Shown: one piece after another, positions 36,717-47,856 of the stretch
Layout of the letters: every line of letters starts with the position of its first letter
Numbering within the stretch: position 1 is the stretch's first letter
Assembly (NCBI RefSeq): GCF_026213295.1
Contig: NC_079414.1
Location: forward strand, 5,677,476 to 5,741,475
Length of the DNA: 64,000 nucleotides
Origin: Gadus chalcogrammus
Taxonomy: Eukaryota > Chordata > Actinopteri > Gadiformes > Gadidae
Direction: 5' to 3'
Translations under genes and position numbers: made by a program
Notes under the pieces: generated by a model
Told to the model about the DNA's origin: nothing
The model's database searches: none
The model's input: the letters and a program-made list of their open reading frames with translations, nothing else

Positions 36717-37255
36717 TGGCGCGTTTCCACTGCAGGGTGCGGAACGGATCGGTTCGCAAAGGTGCGGTACGGGTTGCGTTTCCACCGCCAAAAGTGGGCG
36801 TGACCCGGACTTAGCCGTACCCGTTTTGGCCTAGTTTTCAGGACTCCTCCGTTGGGGTACTGACTACTGAAAACGAGGCGAGACGCCTGAAAGGGTCCCG
36901 GGAAAGCTACACACCCCCTCGGTTGATTGGTCGACAGAATCATCACTTCCGGGCGACGTGGGGATAAAAACAAACAAACAGTAGCCTCAAGGTATTATTC
37001 TTTACAATTAAAAAAAAGCGTAAAACGCTTGCTTGGGCGAACAAGGAGGTGCAGATGTTCGTCTGCATTCTTGGGGAGGAAGACGTTGTTTACGAGCTTT
37101 ACGTAGCTGCCGCGGCGATCGACATCCGGCCTACCTTAAAGGGTACTGTCGGCGGTTGAAGCGCGACCTCGGAACTGAGCTGGGCTATTACCGCCCCCTC
37201 CCTAGCACACCTTTGCGAACCGATCCGTTCCGCACCCTGCAGTGGAAACGCTGCA
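36717..37255. mobile_element. Harbinger-like MITE with about 45-bp TIRs
   Basis: GCGTTTCCACTGCAGGGTG and GCGGAACGGATCGGTTCGCA open both ends in opposite orientation, with only a few differences over about 45 bp. TTA flanks both sides (36714-36716 and 37256-37258). Length 539 bp. No transposase. Open frames across it follow the repeats and are not genes. Confidence 0.85.
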
Positions 37256-38461
37256 TTAGACATTCTCTGGTACAGCTTACTTGTAACTGTTCTCGACTCA
37301 GTCACCTATTGCATCACTTCCTTTAGGGCTTCGGCCTCCTAATTGATCATTGAGGTATAATTGAATGCCCTCTTTCATATATGATACCACCACCACTGGG
37401 ACGTGGCAACAATTCTCCAAATCCATATGGGGAGGGGGGGGGGGGGGTGCTTGTGGACAGTAGGGGTGTACACTAGACATAAATAGGAAGCAAACACAGG
37501 AGAAGGAATGACCTCTCACAAATATTTATTTAATAAATTGTTTCAAATAACCCTGCCTCGTTAAATCAATGAGCTTGGTGTTTTGCTTTCAAAAATAGGT
37601 TATAGAAGAAGTCTAAACTGCAGAAAATAATACCTTGGAATATCTGTCTATTTTTTAACCATCGGACCCTAGTTTACGACAAAAACAACACAATTGACGG
37701 CAGCTCCTTTGCCGCGTGGTTTTTAGAGCCACGTAAGGATTAGAGGGGGAGGTCGATAGCAACCACCATAGCAACCATGACAGTCAAGTGACGTGGACGC
37801 AGCCCAATGGAAAAAAATAGAATACCACCCTACATACTCAGGAGATTAATTACATTTAAATTATTATGACCATGGAGCCTTTATTTGCATGGGTTTACAT
37901 TTCGTTCTGTGTAGCATGGAAAAATCGTAGAAACACTCCCATTCAGAATGCATTGTTTTACATTTCGTTCTTTGGAGCACTGTTATTTATATTTATTTAT
38001 TTATTTTCAGTTTTTGAGAAGGTGCTTCAAAAATGCAAAACTTTCTGCAATAATCCAAAATCCAATGGAAAAACCCGTTGGCTTGTTGTCGACAGTGAAT
38101 GAGCATCTGTAGAAACACATGTTCTGAAACACATGTTCTGTAGAAACACATGTTCAAGTTGAATGATAATGCATGAATCTATTCTTTATTCTGCCATAGT
38201 ATTTATTGAAAGGCGGGGGGGGGGGGGCATACAAGTCTTTTGGCCATGGATCCAGATCTGTTCCGGAGCATTTCAGCATCTTGGGCAACAGCGCAGGGTT
38301 GCCAGGTCCTGCAAAAAAACCTCCTGACCACATACCGTTCAAATCCACCCAAAATGTCCTAGAAGCAGCCCAAATGAAAAGATATTCCTTTTTGGCCAAT
38401 GTTTTGAAAGTAATAATATTTGAGGGAATATTTTTTGTTGTTGTTTTAGCAGCAAAATGCA
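37256..38461. other. no gene recognised; inverted repeat copy at 37880-37985
   Basis: Contains poly-G tracts (37432-37447 and 38213-38227) and the inverse of the 24.1-24.4 kb repeat (TTACATTTCGTTCTGTGTAG, ACTCCCATTCAGAATGCATT). Nothing coding is recognised. Confidence 0.4.
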
Positions 38462-38487
38462 TTGTGTGTGTGTGTGTGTGTGTGTGT

Positions 38488-38583
<96 letters not shown>
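38462..38583. repeat. (TG)n microsatellite
   Basis: About 60 GT dinucleotides with one TCTC interruption near 38488. Confidence 0.97.
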
Positions 38584-38586
<3 letters not shown>

Positions 38587-39027
38587 ACACGCTATTTTAT
38601 GTTGAAATGCGACGTAATCCAGTGTTCACGAAAACGTACACTGTCAACGTATGCTTTTGGCGACTGGGTTGGCTCTCAGATATACGTGTTCCTAACAAGT
38701 TGATATCATTAAAAGTTACATAAAGTAACGGTTTAATAACGCAACCGCAGAAAACACGTGAGCTGCTAGTTTAGCGAAAGCAGCGTCCCTAGCAACCTGA
38801 CGTTGTTGAAACATGCGAGCGAGCCGATAAAATCGTCCTAATAACCATAAAACTAAAGATCAGACACAATCACTGACTGAAGATTATGCAAGTAAAAAGT
38901 ATATTTCTCGCAATAAATGTCATTAGAAACACGTTTAATGGTGAATCGGTCCTAAAATATTGCATTTCCCATTCAGATAAAGATTAATTCATACACTTTC
39001 ACTTAATGAAGATTATGCAAGGAAAAA

Positions 39028-42000
39028 GTCAAACTGGTGGAGTTGGTGCGCCGTATGGATGGTCGCACTGACAATGGCTTCGCATGCACTACGCAGCTTT
39101 ATGTTTATAATTGTTTTTATTGTTAGTTTTTTTGTACGTACTGCACTGTCGCTCATTCAGTATGATCGACTGGCACTTTTGGAAATTCGTTCGTCACTTA
39201 AAACTGAGTTTTTCTCAACTTAGTGCTTGCTGTGACTCCCTTGTCTTACCGCCGGTATGCCTACCAATACGCCGACGGAAGAGAAAGAAGAGAGGCAAGC
39301 GAGCCGGCATCCTGTGCAGATCTCGGACGAGATACTGCAACCCACCGCTTCCAAGCATTCTACTAGCGAATGTGCAATCTTTGGACAATAAACTGGACGA
39401 GCTACACGCACGGATTGACTTCCAGCGGGACATTGCAAACTGTTGTGTACTGGCGTTTACCGAGACCTGGCTGGATCCTATGGTGCCTGACTCTGCCGTC
39501 ACTCCGACCGGCTTCTCCATCTACCGGCAGGACAGGACTTCCGAGTCAGGTAAAAGAAGGGGAGGAGGGGTATGCTTGATGGTTAACTCTCGCTGGGGCT
39601 CGGATGTTGCTGCACTTTCAGCACACTGCTCACCAGACCTGGAGCTCTTATCGATTAAAGTTCGCCCCTTCTACCTCCCACGGGAATTCAGCTCTGTTAT
39701 TGTCACAGCAGTATACATTCCACCGCAGGCGGACAAAACGTGCGCGTTAGAGGAACTTTACGGAGTAATTAATGGACTTGAGGATGCTCACCCTGAGGCG
39801 GTTTCTATTGTTGTTGGAGACTTCAATAGGACCAATATGAAGAAAGTTTTACCGAAGTACTATCAACACATAAACTTTCCTACCCGGGGTGATCAGATTC
39901 TTGACCATTGCTACACACAGATTCGAAAGTGTTATAAACCCCTCCCCCGCCCCGCTTTCGGAAAATCGGATCACACCTCCATTATGCTTATCCCTACCTA
40001 CAGACAGCGCCTAAAACAGGAAAAACCGGTTTATAGGGCAGTTCAACGCTGGAGTGCTGAAGCCATTAGCACTCTGCAGGACTGCTTTGACACAACAGAC
40101 TGGCAGATGTTCTTTGTTGCAGCTGATGGGGACATCAATGAATACACAGACTCTGTCTCCTCATACATCTCCAAATGCATTGATGATGTCGTACCTAGGG
40201 TCAGTGTTAAGACCTTCCCAAACCAAAAGCCCTGGGTAAATGGTAATGTCCGTGCTAAGCTCAAAGCACGGTCCTCTGCCTTTAACTCTGGTGACCAGGA
40301 GGCTTTGGGGAAGTCCAGATGTGACCTGCGGACGGCCATCAGAGATGCAAAGAGAGAATACAGGGACAAGCTGGAGTCCACCTACCTAAGCTCTGACCCC
40401 CGACGCCTGTGGGGTGGCCTGCGACACATCACTGGCTATAAAGGGAGAAATAGCAGTGATGATCAGCCTGCCGCCTCTCTCCCTGACGACCTCAATACCT
40501 TTTACGGAAGGTTTGAGGCAACCAACCCCCTTCCTTCAGCAAGACTGGCCGAGGACCAGGACGACTACACTCTGTCCCTGACCGTGGCTGACGTGAGGCG
40601 AGAGCTCCAAAGGGTGAACCCCCGGAAGTCATCGGGGCCCGATGGAGTCCCAGGCCGCGTCCTCAGGGGGTGCGCTGACCAGCTTGCGGAGGTATTCACC
40701 TCCATATTCAACTTATCACTGCATCTGTCTGAAGTCCCCGCCTGCTTCAAGCAGGCCACCATCATCCCCATACCAAAGAAAACATCAGTAACCTGCTTGA
40801 ATGACTACCGCCCTGTAGCACTGACCTCCACAATTATGAAGTGCTTCGAGCGGCTGGTCAGAACCCACATCTGCTCTACCCTTCCCAACACCCTGGACCC
40901 CTTTCAGTTTGCATACCGTCCAAACCGATCAACAGACGATGCCATTGCCCTAGCTACACACGCCACCCTCTCCCACCTGGAAAAGAGCAACACATATGTG
41001 AGGATGCTGTTTGTGGACTACAGCTCAGCATTCAACACTATTGTGCCTGCCAAGCTCGTCCCGAAGCTCAGGGGCCTGCGTCTTAAAACACCCCTGTGCA
41101 ACTGGATCCTGGACTTCCTGACGAGCAGACCCCAGGTGGTGAGAATGGGCAACCACACCTCCTCCTCACTGACCCTGAGTACCGGGGCCCCCCAGGGCTG
41201 CGTACTCAGTCCCCTCCTGTACTCCCTGTACACGCATGACTGTGTGGCAACACACAGTTCCAACATCATCCTGAAGTTTGCAGACGACACTACCATCCTG
41301 GGTCTCATCTCTAACAACGATGAGACCGCCTATAGAGATGAGGTAAGGGTCTTGGCAGAATGGTGCCAAGACAACAACCTGTCTCTCAACGTCTGCAAAA
41401 CCAAGGAAATGATCGTGGATTTCAGGAAGCTGCAGAGGGGGGGTCAGGACCCCATACACATCGAGGGAGCTGAAGTGGAGAGAGTCTCCAACTTCAAATT
41501 CCTCGGTGTGTACATCAAGGATGACCTAACCTGGTCCATGCAGGCAGGCTCAGCAGTCAAAACGGCACAGAAGCGGCTATACTTCTTGAGGAGACTCAAG
41601 AAGTTTGGCATGTCTTCAAAAACTTTAACAAACTTTTACAGATGCACCATTGAGAGCATCCTCTCAGGCTGCATCACTGCCTGGTATGGTAGCTGCTCCG
41701 CTGCCGACCGCAAGGCCCTGCAGAGGGTGGTGAAGACAGCGGAGCGTATCACCGGCAGCCATCTCCCCTCCGTGCAAGGCATCTACAACAGTAGATGCCT
41801 GAGGAAAGCAAAAAAGATTCTAAAGGACAACAGCCACCCAGGCTATGGACTGTTCTCATTGCTGCCGTCTGGTAGACGCTACCGGAGCATCCGAACACGG
41901 ACTACCAGACTCACAAATAGCTTTTTCCCCCTGGCTGTAAGGCTTCTGAATCAGAAACACTGAACCTCTGAACAGTTGCCACCTCCACCTACTCCCTGCT

Positions 42001-42308
42001 CCCCCACTCATACAATTCACTTCATAGATATATTTGCACAATTTTAAAAACTTTTAACTTATCCTTAGCATTTCTTTTTAACTTATTCTCTACTCACACT
42101 TAAACTGCTGCTAGCCCTTCTACTGTACTCTAATTGTTGAATGTTAATGTTACATTTTATATGTTTTATTGTCATAGTGTTATAGAGTTTTATGTTATAT
42201 GTATGACGTATACTGCGTAGATGAATGATGCTTGCCAAGTCGTAAGAATTTTGCTGTGCTGAAGCAATTTGGTACATGCAACAATAAACACACTTTGACT
42301 TTGACTTT
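39028..42308 (+). mobile_element. non-LTR retrotransposon (LINE), near complete
   Basis: A short 5' leader, one long ORF, a 340-bp 3' UTR with AATAAA at 42283, and a 3' tail of TTTGAC repeats (42294-42308). No ORF1 is visible upstream, so this family either has one ORF or this copy lacks the 5' part. The target duplication is short and ambiguous because it landed in a tandem repeat. Confidence 0.85.
39111..41963 (+). CDS. LINE endonuclease-reverse transcriptase, intact ORF
   Basis: 950 codons with no stop or frameshift. After a basic N-terminus (RRRKRKKRGKR, 54-64), residues 82-295 form an APE-type endonuclease: LLANVQS (N87), TETW (E118), GDFN (D237, N239) and the terminal SDH (D287, H288). 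A linker follows with NQKPWVNGNVRAKLKARSSAFN. The reverse transcriptase contains RKSSGPDGVPGRVL, NDYRPVALTS, FVDYSSAFNTI, TGAPQGCVLSPLLYSLYTHD and the catalytic FADD (723-726). The C-terminal part has FKFLGVYIKDDLTW and ESILSGCITAWYG. In the cell such a protein nicks DNA and copies its own RNA at the nick. The clade (CR1/L2/Rex1-like) is inferred. An open frame this long suggests a fairly recent copy. Confidence 0.92.
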   Translation: MFLLLVFLYVLHCRSFSMIDWHFWKFVRHLKLSFSQLSACCDSLVLPPVCLPIRRRKRKKRGKRAGILCRSRTRYCNPPLPSILLANVQSLDNKLDELHARIDFQRDIANCCVLAFTETWLDPMVPDSAVTPTGFSIYRQDRTSESGKRRGGGVCLMVNSRWGSDVAALSAHCSPDLELLSIKVRPFYLPREFSSVIVTAVYIPPQADKTCALEELYGVINGLEDAHPEAVSIVVGDFNRTNMKKVLPKYYQHINFPTRGDQILDHCYTQIRKCYKPLPRPAFGKSDHTSIMLIPTYRQRLKQEKPVYRAVQRWSAEAISTLQDCFDTTDWQMFFVAADGDINEYTDSVSSYISKCIDDVVPRVSVKTFPNQKPWVNGNVRAKLKARSSAFNSGDQEALGKSRCDLRTAIRDAKREYRDKLESTYLSSDPRRLWGGLRHITGYKGRNSSDDQPAASLPDDLNTFYGRFEATNPLPSARLAEDQDDYTLSLTVADVRRELQRVNPRKSSGPDGVPGRVLRGCADQLAEVFTSIFNLSLHLSEVPACFKQATIIPIPKKTSVTCLNDYRPVALTSTIMKCFERLVRTHICSTLPNTLDPFQFAYRPNRSTDDAIALATHATLSHLEKSNTYVRMLFVDYSSAFNTIVPAKLVPKLRGLRLKTPLCNWILDFLTSRPQVVRMGNHTSSSLTLSTGAPQGCVLSPLLYSLYTHDCVATHSSNIILKFADDTTILGLISNNDETAYRDEVRVLAEWCQDNNLSLNVCKTKEMIVDFRKLQRGGQDPIHIEGAEVERVSNFKFLGVYIKDDLTWSMQAGSAVKTAQKRLYFLRRLKKFGMSSKTLTNFYRCTIESILSGCITAWYGSCSAADRKALQRVVKTAERITGSHLPSVQGIYNSRCLRKAKKILKDNSHPGYGLFSLLPSGRRYRSIRTRTTRLTNSFFPLAVRLLNQKH

Positions 42309-42412
42309 GAAGTATATTTCTCGCTAGAAATGTCATCAGAAACACGATTAATGGTGTATCTGTCCTAAAATATTGCATTTCCCATTCAGATAATAAAGAT
42401 TAATATAGGCTA

Positions 42413-43003
42413 CGTAACAATTTCACCAAATGCTGGGAGAACGTCTCGCCCCCTGTTGGTGCTATTCCTCCATTCATTTAGATGAGCGGAAGAAAGCGTA
42501 TACTCCTCACGCCTTGGTCAGGCAAAGCGTGACACTGAACACGCCTTGCGAGGTGGACCAACGTATCTATTTCACGCTTTGGCGTGATGCTGGGTTGGAT
42601 TATGCGTTGAATTGTGCGATCGCATAATCGCGTTTTTCTGGTGGGACTGATTATAAAATGGACAACGGATTCCAAAATGGCGCCCATTCATTCCTATGTA
42701 AACTGCTCAATGGTGCAGGGCAACATCAAGGAGAGATAATCTTTCCGAATCATGGGAGCCTGCCTAGCCACGCCCTAGTTCATGACGTACCAGATGCAGA
42801 AATATTCTTGTTTTTTAGCATTGTTAGCATGTAGCATTATAAGCGAGAGGTCTGAGCGATCGCAGTCGCATTGTTTACCGACCATGGAAGTGTAAGTTAG
42901 CTTCATAAATGTATGAAAGATTGCTCCATATAACATATAATACCAACAACATACTAAATGTATATTGGCCTAGAAAACAATACAGTTCAATGTTATTGCT
43001 TAA
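42413..43003. other. no gene; MITE end at 42595-42651
   Basis: GATTATGCGTTGAATTGTGC, the palindromic GCGATCGCATAATCGCG and TTTTTCTGGTGGGACTG at 42599-42651 are the right end of the MITE family seen at 10052 and 31600. The rest is unassigned. Confidence 0.6.
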
Positions 43004-44618
43004 AGGTCCCATGACATGCAATTTTACGTCCTGTAATATAGGTATTCGTGGGCAACTAACACAGTATTCAAAGACGTTCCCGAAATTCAGCCGAGTTACA
43101 GCCACTCCGAGCCAGTCGCACATAGAGTGGCGAAGTCACGCCCCTTCCGGTAGAGCTCATGGGACCTATGAGATCGAAAAATATGAATGGGTGTTCATGG
43201 AGAGAAAATATTTATTTTCTGGTCCCAGTCTTTATATGCCCTGGATTACACATATGTTGTTTGTGGATTTAAATTATAATTTTTCATGCAAAGAAAACTA
43301 AAAATTTTCGTGAAGAAGTTTGATAATTTTAGGTTTTATGTGAGGCCGCTTTGGAACTACAGCTCTTCGCTGCTCTCGACGCATATGATATACGTCACCA
43401 CACCCGCACTTGGAACTCGGCACAGAGATGGCACATAGAGATGGCACACAACTAAAACTCTCCACATGCCCCGACTTATAGTGGTTTTCACCTCTTTCTA
43501 TGCTTTTATCCTCGCCTTGAAAAAAGGTGGTGAAGTGGAGCAGAGAGATCGCCATCTCTGTGCCGAGTTCCAAATTAATTGAGAATGAATTGGGGGGAAG
43601 GAACTTTGGCTTTGACTCCCTCAAGAACATGAAACACGACAAGGAGGAGAAAGGGATTGTTGCCGGGCAGCGCTTAGGCACCTCCGCCTCCGGCGGTGGT
43701 CCCTCAGCGGGGCTCAAGCGGGATACATTCGCCGCCAACAATCCCTTTCCCCTCCATGTCGTGTTTCATGTTCTTGAGGGAGTCAAAGCCAAAGTTCCTT
43801 CCCCCCAATTCATTCTCAACCTTGGCTGAGATAACCCCCGCTACGTCTCGTTGTAGAAATACCAGAGACAGAGTCCGACGTGTTATGCGCCATAACACCA
43901 AAAGCAGAACAGTTATCCAAATAACAAGGAAGTGTACAACACTTGCGTTACAGTCCTGGAGCTCTATATCTAAATAATGTCATATAATACATAGATATCT
44001 ATATCATATAACACATATTATCACGGCCAAAAGCTGTGTGCGCCTCCAGACGATATTATGAATCACAAACGACTTTGTCGGGTTCTGCAACGTCTCTGGT
44101 TCTTCCACTGGCAACCACTGCCTGCTGCCGGCTGCCCGCTGCCGGGCGATGGTGCCTTGCGGCAACCGGCGGCATGTCGCAGTACATGTACTTCAGCGAG
44201 TCAAAGCCAAAGTTCCTTTCCCCCAATTCCTTCTCAACCATGGCTCAGATAACCCCCACTGTCTCATTGTGGAAATACAAGAGACGTCAAAGAACCGACA
44301 AGAAACACTTGCGTTACAGTGTGTGTGTTCACACACACACATGTGGCACTCGCACGGTCGTGTCTCATTGGCAGGCCAACGTCTCTGGGCGGGCCAGGCA
44401 GAGTAAGGGGAGGAGCTTAGATGCTTTATGATGACATAAATAAAGACATTCCAAATCAGCACGCTTGAGCCTCCGTTTTTTCAAAGGCGAGCAGAACAGC
44501 TAGTGCTCGTTTTACACCGAACGCAAGTTTTAGCCACTGGGGGACCATAGGCAGGCTAGGGGAACTCATATTTATGTTAGAAAACCTCATAAAGTGAGAT
44601 TTTCATGTCATGGGACCT
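43004..44618. mobile_element. TTAA-target DNA element (piggyBac/Kolobok group), non-autonomous
   Basis: A perfect 15-bp terminal inverted repeat, AGGTCCCATGACATG, is flanked by TTAA on both sides (43000-43003 and 44619-44622). Length 1615 bp. TTAA targets are used by piggyBac and Kolobok transposons; the AGG terminus fits Kolobok better, which is inference. No transposase is encoded. The open frames inside derive from an internal palindrome. Confidence 0.85.
43579..43819. repeat. 84-bp-arm palindrome inside the TTAA element
   Basis: The left arm 43579-43662 (GAGAATGAATTGGGGGGAAG..GGGATTGTTG) and the inverse right arm 43736-43819 differ at only a few positions. The spacer is about 73 bp. A third, partial copy (GAGTCAAAGCCAAAGTTCC) lies at 44198-44240. 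Confidence 0.85.
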
Positions 44619-44622
44619 TTAA

Positions 44623-45089
44623 GAAACAGATTCCATCCAACTATTTACGAAAAATGCTATCAATAACTTATATACAAATAAATGGTTACATATCGATCAG
44701 CAACGAGGTTGGAGTAGCCTACCCACATAAATATTTGTAACAGGCCTATACCAACATTGTTAACTATCATACATAGCTAAACAAGCAAATGAAAAGTTAA
44801 ACACTAACACAACTGAAATGTTTATTAGGCTTTTAACAATATTCAAAAAATGATACCGTAATGCACCCATCCTTTGTCTTTGGATCTTTTGAAAAATAGA
44901 TCAATAAATGGTGAATCGCAATGATCGCAAGCAGAGGAACGTGAGAGTCATTGAGCAGCAGCTGAACCAGTCTAAAAATCCCTTTATCACTAAAACACTT
45001 TTAGTGATAAAAAGTAACCAAAGTGCCTAAAATCCATCAACGTCATTCATGTTAAGTAAAAGGAATAACCTTGGACACGAGAAGTTAAC
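44623..45089. other. no gene recognised
   Basis: A/T-rich spacer with a short hairpin around CTAAAACACTTTTAGTGATA near 44991. Confidence 0.4.
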
Positions 45090-45435
45090 GGAGCCGTGCA
45101 CCAGGCATAAAGATAATTATGAGCCTTTGATTGACATCCAGTCATTTTTTGCGGAGACACATTCCTGTTCCCCACTTGTATTGGAGTGAACGGAGATATC
45201 TACTTCTGGACCCCTTGAATCGAGGGACCCGTCCCCGGCCCGCTTAAACAGCTGCAATACCAGGCTTGGCCGCTGAGCACTGGTAGATTGCGGTAGTATG
45301 CACTGTTCCTCGGGGCTGGCTAGGGACGCCGGTCGCGATTCACTTGTTCAAATTTCCGGGATTTATCTACGTAGAACAATCCGGATTTTTCCATGTATGG
45401 CAATGCTGCAACATGCTCTGCTGGAAGGTAATCAA
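45090..45435 (-). mobile_element. MITE fragment, inverted relative of 29883-30330
   Basis: The inverse of this segment reproduces CAGTGCTCAGCGGCCAAGC, AGAAGTAGATATCTCCGTTC and GGCTCATAATTATCTTTATG of the 29.9-30.3 kb copy. It is cut off at the left end of the DIRS element, which may have inserted into it. Confidence 0.6.
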
Positions 45436-45439
45436 TCAA

Positions 45440-45780
45440 AACGATAGTTATGATATAATAAATAATAAGTTCTTTGATTGTAGGTGTATCCGTCTAGGCT
45501 TTTGCCTTATGGGCTTGTCCCGTGCGCGTGCTTGCGCGCACTGAAAAACTTCAACTATGCACCAATCAACGTGGGCACCGCCCACATTCCCACGGCACCG
45601 TGTATATAAAGCGGCGCAAACCGCCGCCCATCCTCCACGCTATTCTTTCAGCATTTGGAGGGTACAGCAGGTGGGAAACTAGACGGCTACACCTACAATC
45701 ATAGAACTAGAGTTATAATATCATAACTATCGTTCTATTTCATGTAGGCTACGCCGTCTAGGCTTCGCCTTATGGGCTAA
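45440..45780. repeat. inverted/direct repeat end of the DIRS element
   Basis: Arm 45440-45499 (AACGATAGTTATGATAT..GATTGTAGGTGTATCCGTC) is repeated inverted at 45679-45734. The piece GTCTAGGCTTTTGCCTTATG (about 45493) recurs directly as GTCTAGGCTTCGCCTTATGG (about 45755). A TATATAAAGCGG motif lies between the arms at 45603. DIRS elements carry such complementary ends instead of LTRs; which part is which is inference. Confidence 0.6.
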
Positions 45781-46097
45781 GGTGAAGCTGCGAGCGGAGC
45801 CCAATCAATGGACTCCTGCTGGACCCCAGTCAAGAACTTAAGTCACCAGGGCACATAAGACTCAAAAAAGCCGAGGATGTGCAAAACACAACAGCTTAAT
45901 ATAAAAACAATTCCTCCTAGATCATGCAAGGCGATGATGAAGAGAAAAGTCTGCAAAGACTCCTGCCCCAAACCGTCCTTCATGGAATCCATGAAAAGTG
46001 AAGGGAATAAACCAGAGAAATACGGTTTCCGTTAGGTCCGCTACCACCGGGGGTGGAGCTACGGAGTTCGACTCTCCAATAAGGAGCTTCTCTCGTC

Positions 46098-47580
46098 ATC
46101 TCATTTTCATCTCATTTTCGTCCGCTTATCCGGGGTCGGGTCGCGGGGGGAGCAGCTCAAGCAGGGGGCCCCAGACTTCCCTTTCCCAGGCCACGTTGAC
46201 CAGCTCTGACGGGGGGATCCCGAGGCGTTCCCAGGCCAGTGTTGAGATATAATCTCTCCACCTAGTCCTGGGTCTTCCCCGAGGTCTCCTCCCCACTGGA
46301 CGTGCCTGAAACACCTCCCAAGGAAGGCGCCCAGTGGGCATCCTTACCAGATGCCCGAACCACCTCAGCTGACTCCTTTCTAAGTAAAGGAGCAGCGGCT
46401 CTAATCCGAGTTCCTCACGGATGGCTGAGCTTCTCACCCTATCCCTAAGGGAGACGCCAGCCACCCTTCTGAGAACTCATCTCGGCCGCTTGTACCCGCG
46501 ATCTCGTCCTTTCGGTCATCACCCAGCCCTCATGACCATAGGTGAGGATAGGAACGAAGATCGACCGGTAGATCGAGAGCTTCGAACTTCTCCCACACCC
46601 GCTGCTTAGCCTCCGACACGGCAGCAGCTGCAGCCCTTCGGGCCTGTCGGTACCCTGCAACTGAGTCAGGAGTCCTCCAGGATATCATATCCCGGAAGGC
46701 CTCCTTCTTCAATCGGACGGCTTCCCTGACCACCGGTGTCCACCACGGTGTCCGAGGGTTACTGCCCCTTGAGGAGCCTAAGACCCTGAGGCCACAGCTA
46801 GCCACCGCAGCTTCAGCAATGGAGGCTTTGAACACCGCCCACTCCGGCTCAATGCCCCCAACCTCCACAGGAATGCCAGAAAAACTCAGCCGGAGGTGTG
46901 AGTTGAAGATACCTAGGACGGGGGCCTCCTCCAGACGTTCCCAGTTCACCCGCACTACTCGTTTGGGCTTACCAGGTCTATCCGGAAATTTCCCCCATTC
47001 CCTGATCCAAATCACAACCAGATGGTGGTCGGTTGACAGTTCCGCCCCTCTCTTTACCCGAGTGTCCAAAACATGCGGCCTCAGATCAGATGACACGATC
47101 ACAAAATCGATCATTGATCTTCGGCCTAGGGTACTCTGGTACCAGGTACACTTATGAGCACCCTTATGTTCGAACATGGTGTTTGTTATGGATAATCCAT
47201 GACTAGCACAGAAGTCCAATAACAAACGACCACTCGGGTTTAGATCAGGGAGGCCGTTCCTCCCCACCACGCCTCTCCAGGTGTCTCCATCGTTGCCCAC
47301 GTGGGCGTTGAAGTCACCCAGCAGAACTACGGAGTCCCCTACTGGAGCCCCATACAGGACTCCATTCAGGGTCTCCAAGAAGGCCGAGTACTCTGAGCTG
47401 CTGTTTGGTGCATACGCACAAACAACAGTCAGAGTTTTCCCCCCTACAACCCTTAGGCGCAGGGAGGCGACCCTCTCGTCTACCGGGGTAAACTCCAACA
47501 CCGCAGCGCTCAGCCGGGGATTTATGAGTATCCCCACACCCGCCCGGCGCCTCACGCCCTTGGCAACTCCGGAGAAGAAT
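46098..47580 (-). pseudogene. LINE ORF2, 3' half: endonuclease part and C-terminal end, RT deleted
   Basis: From 47580 downward the minus strand encodes the second part of an APE endonuclease ([76 protein letters not shown]), then a linker ([32 protein letters not shown]). At about 46580 it jumps straight to the C-terminal block [33 protein letters not shown], so all RT catalytic motifs are missing. A frame change accompanies the junction. The smaller fragment at 15524-16136 belongs to the same family. The clade is not resolved. Confidence 0.85.
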
Positions 47581-47856
47581 GGAATAAAGCATCTGTCGTG
47601 TGTCATGGTGTGTCGTGTAACCTGTGCTCTCTCTCCACAGGCTGACCCGGGGCTGCCGTGTGACGCCGCAGACGCAACTTCCGGGTAGCCGGCTTGGTTT
47701 GGTTTGTTTGGTTTGGTTAGCAGGACGCTTAGCGTCGACCTGCTATCTCGGTTTGTATCTACTTTTCGGTATTTATATCTGTGACCTGTTCTGCATACTC
47801 TGTATTGTTTTCGCTGCTTCCTCGCTGGAGCTCCGTCTGCATCAACCACGGTAAGC

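Larger units (their letters stand above)
38881..42412. repeat. tandem unit of about 125 bp, interrupted by a LINE
   Basis: GAAGATTATGCAAGTAAAAA at 38881 and GAAGATTATGCAAGGAAAAA at about 39006 start two tandem units. The second is broken by the LINE at about 39028 and resumes at about 42308 (AGTATATTTCTCGCTAGAAA to TAATAAAGATTAAT). The two units differ at roughly a tenth of positions, so the tandem duplication looks older than the LINE insertion. Confidence 0.65.

Noticed and set aside
36542..36973. Minus-strand open frame of 143 codons
   Set aside because: Lies across the terminal repeat and body of a 539-bp Harbinger-like MITE.
38206..38723. Open frames on both strands with Cys-Val or His-Thr repeats
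   Set aside because: They run through the (TG)n microsatellite; no other protein features.
43298..43901. Open frames on both strands with the shared peptide LRESKPKFLPPNS
   Set aside because: The repetition comes from the 84-bp-arm palindrome, not from a protein repeat.
46819..47688. Plus-strand open frames of 112 and 135 codons
   Set aside because: Antisense to the LINE endonuclease region.
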